In this document: positions 1-11,119 of the stretch, piece after piece
Numbering within the stretch: the stretch's first letter is position 1
How the letters are laid out: each line of letters starts with the position of its first letter
Assembly (NCBI GenBank): GCA_032622095.1
Contig: CP136066.1
Location: 175,585,164 to 175,649,163 of the forward strand
From: Siphonodentalium dalli
Taxonomy: Eukaryota > Mollusca > Scaphopoda > Gadilida > Siphonodentaliidae
Reading direction: 5' to 3'
DNA length: 64,000 bases
Notes under the pieces: generated by a model
Seen by the model: the letters and a program-made list of their open reading frames with translations, nothing else
What the model was told of the DNA's origin: nothing
Database searches by the model: none
Made by a program: the position numbers and the translations under genes

Positions 1-387
1 AAAGGGACCCAATCTTCAACCACCACAATGTATAATCTGTTTTGTTCTATGAGTTATCAATCGCAGGATATTATGCACAACAACTGGGTTGAAACTACTG
101 GACTTGACGACGGAGAGGAATAAATAAATCCGATACGTAGGAATAATGTACACTAGAGTAGAAGTGGAGTGTGCTCTCTAGTTAATCCACGATTAACACA
201 AAACTAAATTGAAATGTCATGATTCGGCATAAATGCAATTCGTTGAACAATCTGGGTGAAATAGCGACCATGGGGTAGTAATTGGTATTCATCGGACCAT
301 GTTTGTTAGACTGACCACACATTTAATTCGTAACAGAAACTCATCACTGATTGTAGGTTTCTCGGGCTGATTGGGTGTCATAATATG

Positions 388-490
388 TTATAAGCACGGC
401 GTCCGATTTATAAGTTAAATAAACTCCACGCGCGCCATCCGGGCGCTTGTGATATTTATTTCATTTATAAATCGGACGCCGTGCTTATAA
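388..490. repeat. Leader palindrome upstream of ORF-A (copy 1)
   Basis: An imperfect inverted repeat with arms of about 35 bp around a GC-rich 30-base centre (CGCGCGCCATCCGGGCGC). The outer part reads TTATAAGCACGGCGTCCGAT on the left and its complement on the right. Both arms are kept in the copies at 22,567-22,659 and 35,736-35,828. It lies about 180 bp before the ORF-A start codon. It could be a transposon terminus, a promoter or RNA structure, or an unrelated foldback insertion fixed before the unit duplicated; I cannot tell which. Confidence 0.75.
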
Positions 491-535
491 CGTATATATT
501 TCTGGCAGGAGTCGAGCGTGACAGTCATAATTGCT

Positions 536-624
536 TTGTCTTTCTGCTGTTCCTCTTGTCAGACATTAGCACGAGTGAGTTGTGTGGATTGTGACCTTCG
601 GGAGTAGCCGCCCTCGTGCTAATG
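536..624 (+). promoter_or_regulatory. Splice-acceptor-like tract and stem-loop before ORF-A (copy 1)
   Basis: A pyrimidine-rich run ends in TTGTCAG at 562, a good match to a 3' splice site. The next bases start a perfect 12-bp inverted repeat: CATTAGCACGAG at 564-575 and CTCGTGCTAATG at 613-624. The same arrangement is seen at about 22,710-22,800 and 35,880-35,970. It suggests that ORF-A belonged to a spliced transcript whose exon could form a stem-loop just upstream of the start. Function is inference. Confidence 0.5.
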
Positions 625-667
625 ACGGCCTGAATGAGACGGTTTTGGATTAGGCTCAGGACGGATT

Positions 668-1385
668 ATGGAGCTAATCCCGACGCCGCGTTAGCTGCAA
701 TGCAAAGAAGTCAGATAGTGGACACTGTTAGCTGGAATCTCCCGGCTAACAGGGGCTATCTGGTCCTTTGCATTGAATTCCGGACAGAGGATGCTGGTAT
801 CCAGAGGTCTTCTGCCCGGGACAGGAACGCCGAAACCCGCCGTACAGTGAAGAAGGGGCCTCCAAAAAAGAAGACGCCATCAAGAAGAAGAAGGGACGCC
901 GCCAGACGGGCGAAATGGGGGTGACTGTTGATCTGCCGGTCACCCCTCCCCGTGTGGTTCAGCCGACGTCCAGTGTCACAGCCGGTAGGTCGGAGTTGTC
1001 TGAGAGACGCCCAGACGACCCGACCTGCATTGAGACAGACGACATCGTACCAGCTAGCAGGGACTCCGTTGATCTGCCGGATGTCCCTGCTGTCGTCATC
1101 GAGGCGAGCGGAGACAGGGACGTGGACACCACCTCAGATGTTCCTGCCGCCAGCTTCGACGTGGAGTTGGACAGTTTACCACCTCGGACACCGGAATTCC
1201 ATCTCATCCCGGTGTCCCCATCTCCACTAGCATCAACAACAACAGCTGCGGTTCCAACTCTTCAGTGAGGGCCGAAGTCGTTCAGGAAGCTCTGGAGACG
1301 ATGGCAGCAGCAAACAAAGTAGAAGAAATGGCAAAGTTAAAAGAAATGATACTAGCCAGGACCATCGCCTCCGACTCCGACTCTG

Positions 1386-1420
<35 letters not shown>

Positions 1421-1480
1421 GCAGCTACAACAACAGAACATCGAAACAAAAAGAAGGCCAAGAAAACTAAAAAAAAATAG
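668..1480 (+). pseudogene. ORF-A copy 1, frameshifted
   Basis: This is the counterpart of the ORF at 22,843 and 36,012. It starts at the equivalent ATG (668) but has lost one C shortly after the start (CCC instead of CCCC) and 13 bp at about 916 between two ATGG direct repeats, so the frame is broken at least twice. An arginine/lysine-rich segment with a PSRRRRDAARRAKW motif is still readable, followed by an acidic and proline-rich middle. In another frame there is a helical region (MAAANKV…), an acidic DSDSE patch, a poly-Thr tract from an ACA microsatellite and a Lys-rich tail. I do not recognise the family. The basic motif resembles ones I recall in invertebrate retroelement ORF1/Gag-like proteins, but that is memory and untested. 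Confidence 0.6.
1385..1430 (+). repeat. ACA/CAA microsatellite inside ORF-A
   Basis: An uninterrupted run of ACA triplets encodes poly-Thr in one frame and poly-Gln or poly-Asn in the others. The run is longest in this copy and clearly shorter in the copies at about 23,585 and 36,746. The sizes differ by whole triplets, so they do not shift the frame. Confidence 0.85.
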
Positions 1481-1562
1481 ATCATTTCCATTTCACCTTC
1501 ACCACTTCATGTTTATGTAATACCATATCATGTTAGTATTAAAATTCAATAGTGGGTTGAAG

Positions 1563-1583
1563 GGAAGGGGTGCCGCCCCTTCC
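1563..1583. repeat. Short GC-rich stem-loop 3' of ORF-A
   Basis: GGAAGGGG (1,563-1,570), loop TGCCG, then CCCCTTCC (1,576-1,583) form a perfect 8-bp stem about 80 bp after the ORF-A stop. It is also present at about 23,749 in copy 2; copy 3 at about 36,916 has a substitution in the stem (GGAATGGG). It may be a 3' end signal of the element. Role unknown. Confidence 0.5.
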
Positions 1584-2727
1584 AAATCTTCCCGGGTCAA
1601 ATCCCAAACCCCATATCAACAATCAACAACGTATATATAGAAACTAGATATTAAAATAATGATTGGCGCCGATATGAAGCAAGTTCAATCAATAAACAGT
1701 TCAATGTCAAATAATATAGTTTCTTTCATCATCTTTGAAATTCAGACTGTTTCAACTATAAAGAGTTGCCTGGGGAGACATACATTTGATTTGATGGCAT
1801 TAATATTTTTTTTCTAACAAAATAATTTTGTGTTTTGCAAATTACACAGGTACCCGCCTAACACATACGCGGACGTTATCATTGATTTTAATTAATAAAT
1901 TCGCCACTCAGTAATATCAGTATACATCGGAATGGTTTAGTATTCGCTTTGAGGGATGATCAGGAATCTGAAGCAGACAATAGACAGCATACATGATAAT
2001 ACAAGTACAGAAGGGTTCGTATTGATTGGCGAGATAACATGGTGAATATATTATCTGAACTACTTGTCAATGTGGTAAAGACATTGTTAAAATACTATAT
2101 AAATACAGGCACAATATTTACAATTAGTCTGTGCAATTTGAGAATGAACTTTACATAGAACAATGACCCAAGTTAGTTCAACATTTCATCAACCGAAAAT
2201 CAAAACCTTATCAAAATTACACTACCCACCTGTCCTTCATTTGTTACCATTGTTATTGGAAACTGTATTTTGAGTGCTTTTTTTTAAAGGAAAAGCTCGA
2301 TGAATATGCAACATTCTAATTGACTAAACTATCACACCACACTGTGTGACTTTATTGGACCATAATGTCGGATGGGAAACTTTTCCATGTTTCGTTACTT
2401 CATACACCAAAAGTACACCTCCAACAAACAAGAGCATTGTTCCATTTATTTAATATGACAAATACGCTGATGTGGTAGTCAAATTTAATGGTAGTATGAC
2501 ATGTCTAAAACAATACACAAAACTAGTGTTTTCTGAAAGAAATACAGAAGAACAATATGTATCACAACTCCTCGTTTCGCCAACTCAAAAACTTAAAAGC
2601 GTTCCCAATTCAATTCAATTGTTTATTCTGATCGTCAAATTAAGACATTACAGATATATATGGATATAATATACAATATATTTCAGTACAGGTATACATG
2701 TATATATTATATATGGCATAATAATAG

Positions 2728-3096
2728 CAACCACCCAGTGGGTGTTTATACCTAAATGCATGTGAATTATGACGTCATATAATTTTTCTATATTTCTATA
2801 TAGCCAAGAGCGAAAATAGCGTGTATGCTTTTTTGTAAATTTCACACGTGACTTCCGGGAGGTTATTGCGCAGAATCCAGCAGAAACTGATCGAAGAATT
2901 ACGTTTTCTTCACTTCAACTTCAACACAATCGACTGTTTGTAACGGTACTGAGTTAGGAGAGCAGCGTGCTCCGAAGACAACCGCGACGGAGGAATTTAC
3001 ATACAAGTACAACAACAACAACGATTGCCGATGATCACTTTTTAATTGTCCTCACTGAGTCATTCAGAGACTCAATCAAATAATAGATTAATCGAG
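2728..3096. other. No gene seen
   Basis: Unremarkable AT-rich sequence between the end of U0 and the first foldback element. There is no ORF worth calling and no recognisable repeat. Confidence 0.5.
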
Positions 3097-3618
3097 GATT
3101 ATTACCACTTTAGAGGGCGTTCTCTAGTAGATTAACAGTATTTTACCCGAACGGTAAAAAGCCATAACGCCCGGCATCAAACCGGATGCGGGCCGTTAAC
3201 GATATTAACGGCCCGCATCCGGTTTGCGATTTGCTAGAAATCCAATCGAACGCAACCTTATTTCGGATTTCGGAATTTCTGTTAAAACAAGTTTATAGTT
3301 TATTATTACGAATAAAACTGAAATTTTACTGTAGTAGATGTAAATGATGTAATAACAGACCAACAACAAGTAAGTGTTACCTAACAAGTGGAATAAATTA
3401 GATTTCTGACTGAATTTTCGTTAGATATGTCCCTATTTTCGTGGTAAATAATATAATTAGTCACGTGACAATTTGTTTGACAACGAACAGACGACACATG
3501 ATTTGAATTGTGATCGTTTTGAAAAAAAGAGTTATTACATGTGTTTCATTTGACATATTGTTGCCTACTCACTCATCTATGTTCTAGTTGGGTTTCATTT
3601 CAGAAAGTGGTAATAATA
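3097..3618. mobile_element. MITE-like element with 14-bp TIRs and a central perfect hairpin
   Basis: ATTATTACCACTTT at 3,097-3,110 is matched by its reverse complement at 3,605-3,618. Inside lies a perfect hairpin: 22-bp arms at 3,178-3,199 and 3,205-3,226 with a 5-base loop, containing GGATGCGGGCCGTTAA. A shorter relative occurs at about 6,695-6,850 with the same outer sequence (TTTACCACTTTAGAGGGCGTTCT at its left end). There is no coding capacity. The class is not assigned. Confidence 0.6.
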
Positions 3619-3620
3619 GT

Positions 3621-3796
3621 AATAACTTGATTTTGTCAGGCGTTATGGTTTATTAACGGCCCTCCAGAAATGATTAACAGCCCTCGGGCCATTAAAGGCC
3701 CTCGACTTCGTCTCGGGCCTTTAATGAACCCTCGGGCTGTTAATCATTTCTGGAGGGCCGTTAATAAACCATAACGCCCTCCAAAATCAAGTTATT
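3621..3796. repeat. 176-bp near-perfect palindrome
   Basis: AATAACTTGATTTTG at the left is mirrored by CAAAATCAAGTTATT at the right. The arms, about 80 bp each, include GGCCCTCCAGAAATGATTAACAG-type sequence around a centre at about 3,710 (CTCGACTTCGTCTCG). It abuts the element at 3,097-3,618. A degenerate copy lies at about 6,850-6,965, again directly after GTGGTAATAATAG, so the two probably move or are inherited as one foldback unit. Confidence 0.75.
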
Positions 3797-4448
3797 GGTA
3801 TATTAATCACAGCCTTTCTAGTCTGATAACATGGCATTCGGTAAAATATTACCGTGGCACAGTTTGTGATTAGCCAAATCGATTGTAAACAAATCTTCTA
3901 CTCGAAATTTGTAAATTAAAAAAACAAATCAAATGTGCATGTGCGATAATCAATATCATCCATGACCAACCCGGACACACATACCAAATCGCATTCACAT
4001 CCACTGAGAAACAACGAAGAAGCGCGACATTACACTTTTATTTAGAGCCGACATCGGCGTCGACAAACACTTTATATACACCGATTTCTCCACTACAAGG
4101 TCAAGGCCCAAATGGCACGAAATTGAAAAATCAACGAGTGATTGATCTGTGTTTCATGTAATTTGCAACAATGAATGTTGTTTTGAGGATTTTATGAATT
4201 ATTGTGTACCACAGATACACGAAGACTAGCCAATTCAATGTTAAGTGTATTCAATTTCATGACATCATGTGTAAACTGTGTTTGTGACATGATTATTGCA
4301 CTTTCACTTTCGACAGGAGCTTGGAGGCATTGTTGAATTTGTTCTCTAATCATCAAAGGTTGCACAGGTATTTGCTTATCATTAATTTAATCATTTGATT
4401 TAGGACTGAAAAAGAATTGTTTCTGTTTTCAAATTGAAAAGATCAATC
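3797..4448. other. No gene seen
   Basis: AT-rich sequence with no convincing ORF, TIR or tandem repeat. Confidence 0.5.
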
Positions 4449-5925
4449 GTACTGCCCTGCTGGACAAAACAAATGTCCATTGGCACTGCGGTGTGTTTGC
4501 CGTTCGGCGGCGGCGTCAGAGTTTGTAACTGCCGTTGAGCACCGTGGCGGAGCAGCAAGTACACCATGGCCGACCGTCAAGTACACATGTACACCATGGC
4601 CGAAAAGCAACTACAATGGGGCCGAATGGCATGTACATGTACACCGTGGTTAGATTTCTGGTTTATATTGTCTTTTTTCAGTTTAATGAATGCACACAGT
4701 GGCAACTACCGCTATACTTAAAGTAATTGACCACCAATAACGTGGTGTCACCCCGTTAATATGGCTGTACTATACCGCGGTATCCTCCAATACCACGGTA
4801 CTGATACCGCTTGTTAACGCGAACAAGTATGTGTGAGTAAATACTTCCCCTAAAAGAGTTCCATGAAAATCACTGCGGTATTCAACAAAATTAATGCGGT
4901 GCCCGCTAAAAGACCACGGTATCATTATCGCCCAATACCGTAACTCCACGCCATGACTGTCTCGATACCGCTACCGTTTATTACCGGTATCACCGCGGTT
5001 ATGACCGGGGTATCACCCCTGTTTTTCTGGTCAATTACTTTGAGAATAGCGGTACACCATGGTCGAATGGCAAATACACCGCGGCCCAACTGTAGTTAGC
5101 TGGTGGAGACGCTGTGTACCCCGCTGGACAAAACAAGTGTCCATTGGCACCGCGGTGTATTTGCCGTTCGGCCGCGGTGTCAGAGTTTGTAACTGCAGTT
5201 GAGCACTGTACTTGCCGTTCCGCATGGTGTAGTTGCCGCGGTGTACCCTGCTGAACAAAACAAGTGTCCACTTAACCGCGGTGCGGTTAGCGTTGCCACC
5301 GCGGCCGAAATGCAACTACACTGCGGCTCCACCGGCTAACAACAGTTGGGCTGCGGTGTACTTGCCATTTGGCCATGGTGTAGTTGCCGCGGTGTACGTT
5401 CATTAAACTGAAAAAAGATGATACAAACCCGAAATCTAACCACGATGTACATGCCATTCGGCCGCGTTGTAGTTGCCTTTCGGCCATGGTGTACTTGCCG
5501 CTCGGCTGCAGTGTACTTGCCGTTCGGCCGCGGTGCTCAACTGCAGTTACAAACTCTGACACCGCGACCGAACGGCAAATACACCGCGGTGCCAATGGAC
5601 ACTTGTTTTGTCCAGCGGGGTACGTTAATTAAACTGAAAAAAGACGATACAAACCATAAATCTAACCATGGTGTACATGCCGTTCAGCTGCGGTGTAGTT
5701 GCCTTTCGGCTGCAGTGTACTTGCTGTTCGGCCGCGGTGTACTTGCCGTTCGGCCGCGGTGCTCAACTGCAGTTACAAACTCTGACACCGCGGCCGAACG
5801 GCAAATACACCGCGGTGCCAATGGACACTTGTTTTGTCCAGTGGGGTAGTTGCATTTCGGCCGCAGTGGCAATGCTAAGCGCACCGTGGTTAAGTGGACA
5901 CTTGTTTTGCCCAGCAGGGTAGTAC
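4449..5925. mobile_element. Composite TIR element built from inverted GC-rich modules
   Basis: The outer ends form an inverted repeat of about 30 bp. The left is GTACTGCCCTGCTGGACAAA… at 4,449 and the right is …CCCAGCAGGGTAGTAC ending at 5,925, with GTAC as a possible 4-bp target duplication. The interior repeats the end module (GCTGGACAAAACAAGTGTCC) at about 5,124 and 5,250, and inverted at about 5,600 and 5,830. It also holds many copies of a CCGCGGCCGAACGGCAARTACA-type module in both orientations. Open frames across this region are by-products of the repeat. A single partial copy lies at 11,266-11,396. Confidence 0.75.
4720..5041. mobile_element. Nested 322-bp MITE with perfect 14-bp TIRs
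   Basis: AAAGTAATTGACCA (4,720-4,733) and its exact reverse complement (5,028-5,041) bound a region rich in CCGCGGTATC-type motifs. The flanking sequences are also inverted relative to each other (…CCGCTATACTT on the left, GAGAATAGCGG on the right), so either it sits at the centre of the larger palindrome or its TIRs are longer and degraded. A lone related end (AAGTAATTGACCCCC…GGTGTCACCCC) is at about 10,856. Confidence 0.7.
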
Positions 5926-6690
5926 ATGTGTATTCAGTTCAAATTCATACAGATATCTTTCAGATATGTAGGCGCGCATAGTCCCGCTCGCTGGGTTTTG
6001 GCCAGCCGCGCAGTTTCTATCAAGATAAAATAAACAGCGGAAATACATTCATAAATGCTGCGTAAATTGAATTAGTTTACTCACGATGGATGTCCATTGA
6101 AACTCTTTGATGGTTTAACACTGCTTAATCCACTATCCATAAGCACAAGTGAATGTTACACACTGTGTTTTCATATTGTACATGCTCCTATATTAATTGT
6201 AATTCATAATTATTAATAAGGAATTAATTTAATACTCCGATTCAATGCTGACGAAATAAATACGGTAACATCTCCCGGCCACGTGGTCTCGCTTTGATTT
6301 TCCAGGAATTTATGTGACGTCATAAGCCATACATAGAAATCGTTCAAATGTATTTTTAGCTTCGAATCATTGAGTCTCAGACAGATAGTGCATTTGACAC
6401 TTCACATCGTGTGACCTCAAAAAACTTAAACTGCTAATCATCGTGGCACGAGGGATCACCTTTTGATGAATGCCGACAATGAATGTTGGTTTTGGAGAAT
6501 TCATTTGATATTTTGCTACAACATTCAAGCTGTTTCTTTATACTTGTACGCTCTCCGTATTTGGCCCAGGCGCGCAATTGATCGCTCACTGGTTTTCAAT
6601 TTTAGCCGCGCGATGGTGCGCAAGAGCGATCGCGCGCCTCAAAAATTAAAGTCTGATCTTTCTGTTGATTCCAACGTTAACACTATTACT
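5926..6690. other. No gene seen
   Basis: Mixed AT-rich sequence. The ORF at about 6,463-6,693 has no recognisable features and is probably chance. Confidence 0.45.
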
Positions 6691-6694
6691 TAAT

Positions 6695-6965
6695 ATTTTT
6701 ACCACTTTAGAGGGCGTTCTTTATTAGATGAACATTATTTTACCCACACGTCATGATTCCATGATTTTAAGGTGAAGTTGAACAGAAGCGAGCGCTAAGC
6801 TTTGTTTTCATTAACGCATGCTCACACCAGGACGGTGTGGTAATAATAGTAATAGCATGATTTTGTCGGGCGCCTTGGTTTCTTTACAGCCCTCCAGGAA
6901 TGATTAACTCCGTCTCGGGTCTATAAATAGGCCCTCGGGCTGTTAATCATTCCTGTCGGGTCCAG
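6695..6965. repeat. Second, degenerate copy of the 3,097-3,796 foldback
   Basis: It begins with the shared TTTACCACTTTAGAGGGCG and continues to GTGGTAATAATAGTAATA. It ends with a decayed version of the palindrome (CCCTCCAGGAATGATTAA … TTAATCATTCCTG). The central hairpin of the first copy is missing. Confidence 0.6.
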
Positions 6966-7443
6966 GTGCTACCACGGCCTAGTACTAGTAACTTTATAAC
7001 CCTGTGGCGACTGCAGTAGCGTTCTTTAATGTGCACACACCAAGGCGGAATACAGGAGAAGTCGGCCCCAGAGTAGTCGGCCCATAACTCGGCCCCGTAC
7101 GAAGTCGGCCCAGCTATTAACATCAGTTAGTGACATGTTTACTCAATTGAGTACCGGTAACATACATGTATATCAGGTGTCACGGAAACCTTGTTCAACA
7201 CTACATTGTACATGTATATGACTTAGTGTTGATCTTTATCGGCGTTTCGCTGACTGCTTCCATGTGGAAATCCCTCTGGCGCGACGCCCATTATAATTAT
7301 GACAGGACATTGTACACAACAAAATATTGGATAGATGTTCTAATGGGGGAAGTGGGTATTTTTGCATTTGGATCTTTATTCAGTGATCTCAAATGAGACT
7401 TTTCAGCTTTACAAACTTGGTATCTGACCGAGTTCTGATTTTT

Positions 7444-8330
7444 AGCTCACCTGAGACGAAGTCTCCGGTGGAGCTATAGTCATCACTCCTCGTCCGTCCG
7501 TGCGTGCGTCCGTCTGTCTGTCCGTCCGTCAACTTTTTTTTTAAACATCTTCTCCTCTGAAACCATCATACCAAATTGGTTCATATTTGGTGTGGATGTT
7601 CCCTAGGTGACTCTCATTCAGATTTGTTCAAATGAGGTCACTTGGTCAAATAGTTGCGAAACCAGGGCCATAATTCTATTCCTCCACAGTAATTCTTACA
7701 ACAACTTCTTGTCCATAACCACTGTGCCGATTTAGCTAATATTTGGTATGGAGGGTCCTTGGGTGACTGGTATTCAGATTTGTTCAAATGAGGTCACCCG
7801 GTCAATTAGTTGAGAAACCAGGGCCATAACTCATAGTAATTCTTACAATGACTTCTTCCACAAAAATATTGGGCCGAATTAGCTTATATTCGGTACTGAG
7901 GGACCTTGGGTGACTGGGAATCAGATTTGTTCAAATTGGGTCACTGGGTCAATTAGGGGCAGAGCCAGGGACATAACTCTAAAAACCAAAAAATTACATT
8001 TTTGCATTTCGATCATATTTGGGGTGGATGTTCCCTTGGTGACTGTCATTAATATTTGTTCAAATGAGGTCACTGTGTCAAACAGTTGCGAAACCAGGGC
8101 CATAACTATATTCCTCCTTGGTAATTCTTATAACGACTTCTTGTCAATAACCATTAAGCCGATTTAGTTTATATTTGGTATGTGGGGTCATTGAATGACT
8201 GGGGTTCAGATTTGTTCAAATGGGGTCACTGGGTCAAATAGTGGTGGAGCCAGGGCCATAATTCCCCAAAAAATAATAAAAAATTCAGGAACTCCTTGAT
8301 CAATTTAACATACAAACAAAAAATATCACC
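7444..8330. repeat. Dispersed mollusc-type repeat with internal tandem units (left part)
   Basis: It starts with TAGCTCACCTGAGACGAAGT and a CCGTCCGTxCG-rich run. At least five degenerate repeats of about 130-160 bp follow, each with CAGATTTGTTCAAATGAGGTC and CCAGGGCCATAA. Repeats with this opening are familiar to me from bivalve genomes. The series resumes at about 9,760-10,260 (GGTCACCTGGTCAAATAG…GGGCCA), so it was interrupted by the block at 8,640-9,750. No coding potential. Confidence 0.7.
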
Positions 8331-8639
8331 CCACATGACCCAGAACCCCACCCCAACCAACAGCATTCCACCCTATCTCATATCCTAATTCACAGGTAAA
8401 TAAAGTATATTTATTTAAATTCCCATTACAAGGCAACTCTCCTATGAACTGATAGACATGGCAAGGCAGATAGAGAGATAAAGATTCTGCAGCCTTAGAC
8501 AGAGTCCCCAGGGAGTGTATTCATGTCATCCATAATTTAAATGAGATTAATGGTGTTATCAATGAAGCACCCTTGTTGTTTATATTATCACTCAGTGGTC
8601 ATTAAAATCAGATTCATTTCATTTTTTCAAAGAGTGCCT

Positions 8640-9750
8640 GGCTGAGCCAGAATGAGGTTCCCAGAGGGTGAATTTAGTGACGCTATCCTACACAGCAGGC
8701 TAGCATAACCAAATACACCCTCTGAGAACCTTATTCCGCTTAGGCCTCATCTTCTGGGAAGTATCTAGAGTCTCAAGATCTCATTCCGCTTAGGCCTCAT
8801 CTTCTGGGAAGTATCTATAGTATCAAATTTACATTGTTGTTTGTTAAATTTCCCTTCTAGGAAGTTTCTGTATCCCTTAATTTGCAGAAGATAAAATTCA
8901 TGATTGAGGTGCCCAATGGATGAACATCACCAATTTCAACTGGGGAACTTCAATCTTATTCTAGGTCTTCCATAGCAGTTGAGGGCCTTATCAGAATGAG
9001 GTCCCCAGAGGGTGAATTTAGTGATACTAGCCCGCTGTGCAGGATAGCCTAACTAAATTCACCCTCTGGGTACCTCATTCTGCAAATAACAGACATACTA
9101 TTTCAAAGCTTGATTCAAGGCTAGCATCACCAAATTCACCATTTGGGGACCTCATTCTGCTTAGGCCTCATCTTCTGGGAAGTATCTATAGTATCAAATT
9201 TACATTGTTGTTAGTTAAATTTCCCTTCTAGGAAGTTTCTATATTCCCTAATTTGCAGAAGATAAAATTCATAATTGATGGGCCCAATGGGTGAACATCA
9301 CCAACTTCAACTGGGGAAATTCAATTTTATTCTAGGTCTTCCATAGCAGTTGAGGACTTTATCAGAATGAGGTCCCCAGAGGGTGAATCTAGCGTCACTA
9401 AATTCACCCTCTGGGGACCTCACTCTGCAAATGACAGACACACTATCACACTATTTCAAGGCTTGTTGTATAATACATTGTGTTGCTTGAGGCCAGGCAT
9501 ACACAATGTAGGAACAGACACGCTTTTTGTGATGCTATCCGGCACAGCAGGCTAGCATCACCAAATTCACCCTCTGCCGACCTCATTCTGCTTAGGCCTC
9601 ATCTTCTGGGAAGTATCTATAGTATCAAATTTACATTGTTGTTAGTTAAATTTCCCTTCTAGGAAGTTTCTATATCCCCTAATTTGCAGAAGATAAAATT
9701 CATAAATGAGGTGCCCAATGGGTGAATATCACCAACTTCAACTGGGGAAC
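8640..9750. repeat. Tandem array of palindrome-bearing units of about 365-430 bp
   Basis: The sentence CTTCTGGGAAGTATCTATAG…TTTGCAGAAGATAAAATTCAT recurs at about 8,805, 9,170 and 9,600. Each unit also holds a hairpin made of CCCCAGAGGGTGAATTTAGT and its reverse complement (8,651-8,736, 8,997-9,082 and 9,366-9,430). The array interrupts the repeat family that flanks it on both sides. Confidence 0.75.
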
Positions 9751-10400
9751 TTAATTTTTATCATTATCAGATTTGTGAAAATGGGATCACAAAGTCAAAT
9801 AAGGGCAGAGCAAGAGACTTAACTATTTCACTACATAGTAATTCTTAAAATATGTTTGCAAGAACTAGTTGGCTTATATAGAATGGAATGTTCTTCCTTG
9901 ACTGCAATTCAGATTTTTTTGATGGGGTCACCTGGTCAAATAGCCTTGAAATAGGGGCCAAGCGAAGGACAGTTTCCCTCTTAATATGCTTCCTTCACAA
10001 GGACCATCAGGTCTATTTGACTGATATTTATGATATGTATGAAGGGTTCTTTGGTGTCTGGGATTCAAATTTATTCAGATGGGGTCACCAGGTTAAAAGG
10101 GTGGGACCAGGGACATAACTATATGTCTCTATAGTAATTCTTAAAATGTCTTCTCAAGGGATTTTGGACTATTTAGCTTACATATAGTATGGAGGAATCA
10201 GGAAGATCCTTTAGTGACTGAGATACAGATTTGTTAAAATGAGGTCAACCTGTCAAGAAATGGCAGTCTATGGGGAGTTACCACTTTTGTGTTCAATAAA
10301 ATCATAGAAATACCAAATTCATTAAAACATCTACCTTGGAACCACCTGACTGATTGGTCTGACATACATGTATTGTGTTTTGGGTCCATGTATAATTGGG
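9751..10400. repeat. Right part of the interrupted dispersed repeat
   Basis: It continues the units of 7,444-8,330: TCAGATTTGTGAAAATGGGATC, GATGGGGTCACCTGGTCAAA and similar lines recur to about 10,260, then a more divergent tail runs to about 10,400. It is more diverged than the left part. Confidence 0.55.
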
Positions 10401-11119
10401 CTTCAAACATGTTTAAATGGTTTTAGAAAAAGGCGCTTGTGAGATTGGAAATTTCCAACAATTGAGAAAGTTTGAGGTGTCGGTTGTGAAATTCCAACCT
10501 AAGACTTGGGAGTCTGGATCCCGGTCGGGAGGGGACTTGTTGAGCTGGAGGAGGGGGGTGTTCAGTAGTGTACAGTTGGCAATTTCAAGGTGGTTTTTTA
10601 CCAAGCTACATACTTGAAGTCTCTCTAGCCACATATCCTGTTTAAATCTACTTCTTTTAAAGTGATTATGAAAAGTGCTCACTGTTTTGGTCTCCAGAGT
10701 CCCAGTCTTATCAGTCTTTGCAGTCTGGTGAGCGACCCCACAGTCATTGACTGTCTTGTTGTCAGAATACCCTGACCAGGTTGCGATCCCCGGCCCGCTA
10801 GCACGAGAGACCAGTACACTACAGTATCTCTCGGCTATCGACTTCCCTAGATTTAAGTAATTGACCCCCTCTATAGTGGTGTCACCCCATGTAATACTGC
10901 TGTATTATATAAGAAATGAACGGCGGGTTCAATGTGGTCATCGGATTTTGACCGCAAGAAAAATTCAGCAAACTGCATGAACCCCGAAGTAGTAAAGCCA
11001 AAAAAATATATACCTGTGTTTCCGGTGACCCGGCCACCCCTATTTCGGAGCTCCCGACGGTTTTCATTTTATTCATTTTGCAAAATTCCAACGCATCCCG
11101 TTTTATTAGCTCAACTTAC
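10401..11119. other. No gene seen; one isolated transposon end
   Basis: Mostly unique sequence. At 10,856-10,900 there is an end resembling the left TIR of the element at 4,720 (AGTAATTGACCCCCTCTATA, then GGTGTCACCCC). No partner end is evident. Confidence 0.4.

Larger units (their letters stand above)
1..2727. repeat. Unit U0: truncated 3' part of a multi-kb repeated unit
   Basis: The first 2.7 kb match 22,175-24,923 and 35,344-37,965 at high identity, with scattered substitutions and small indels. It is therefore the right-hand part of the unit that appears complete in U1 and U2, and its left part lies outside the window. It carries the palindromic leader, a splice-acceptor-like tract, a broken ORF-A and a 3' flank with no ORF. 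Homology to the end of U1 stops at the trinucleotide TAG (2,725-2,727), where U0 passes into unrelated sequence while U1 passes directly into U2. Confidence 0.9.

Noticed and set aside
1282-1491. Minus-strand frame with a long poly-Val stretch that looks like a membrane helix
   Set aside because: It is the complement of the ACA microsatellite in ORF-A.
5031-5922. Several overlapping open frames of 66-143 codons in the GC-rich region
   Set aside because: They appear on both strands and follow the inverted CCGCGG/CGGCCG modules, so they are by-products of the repeat.
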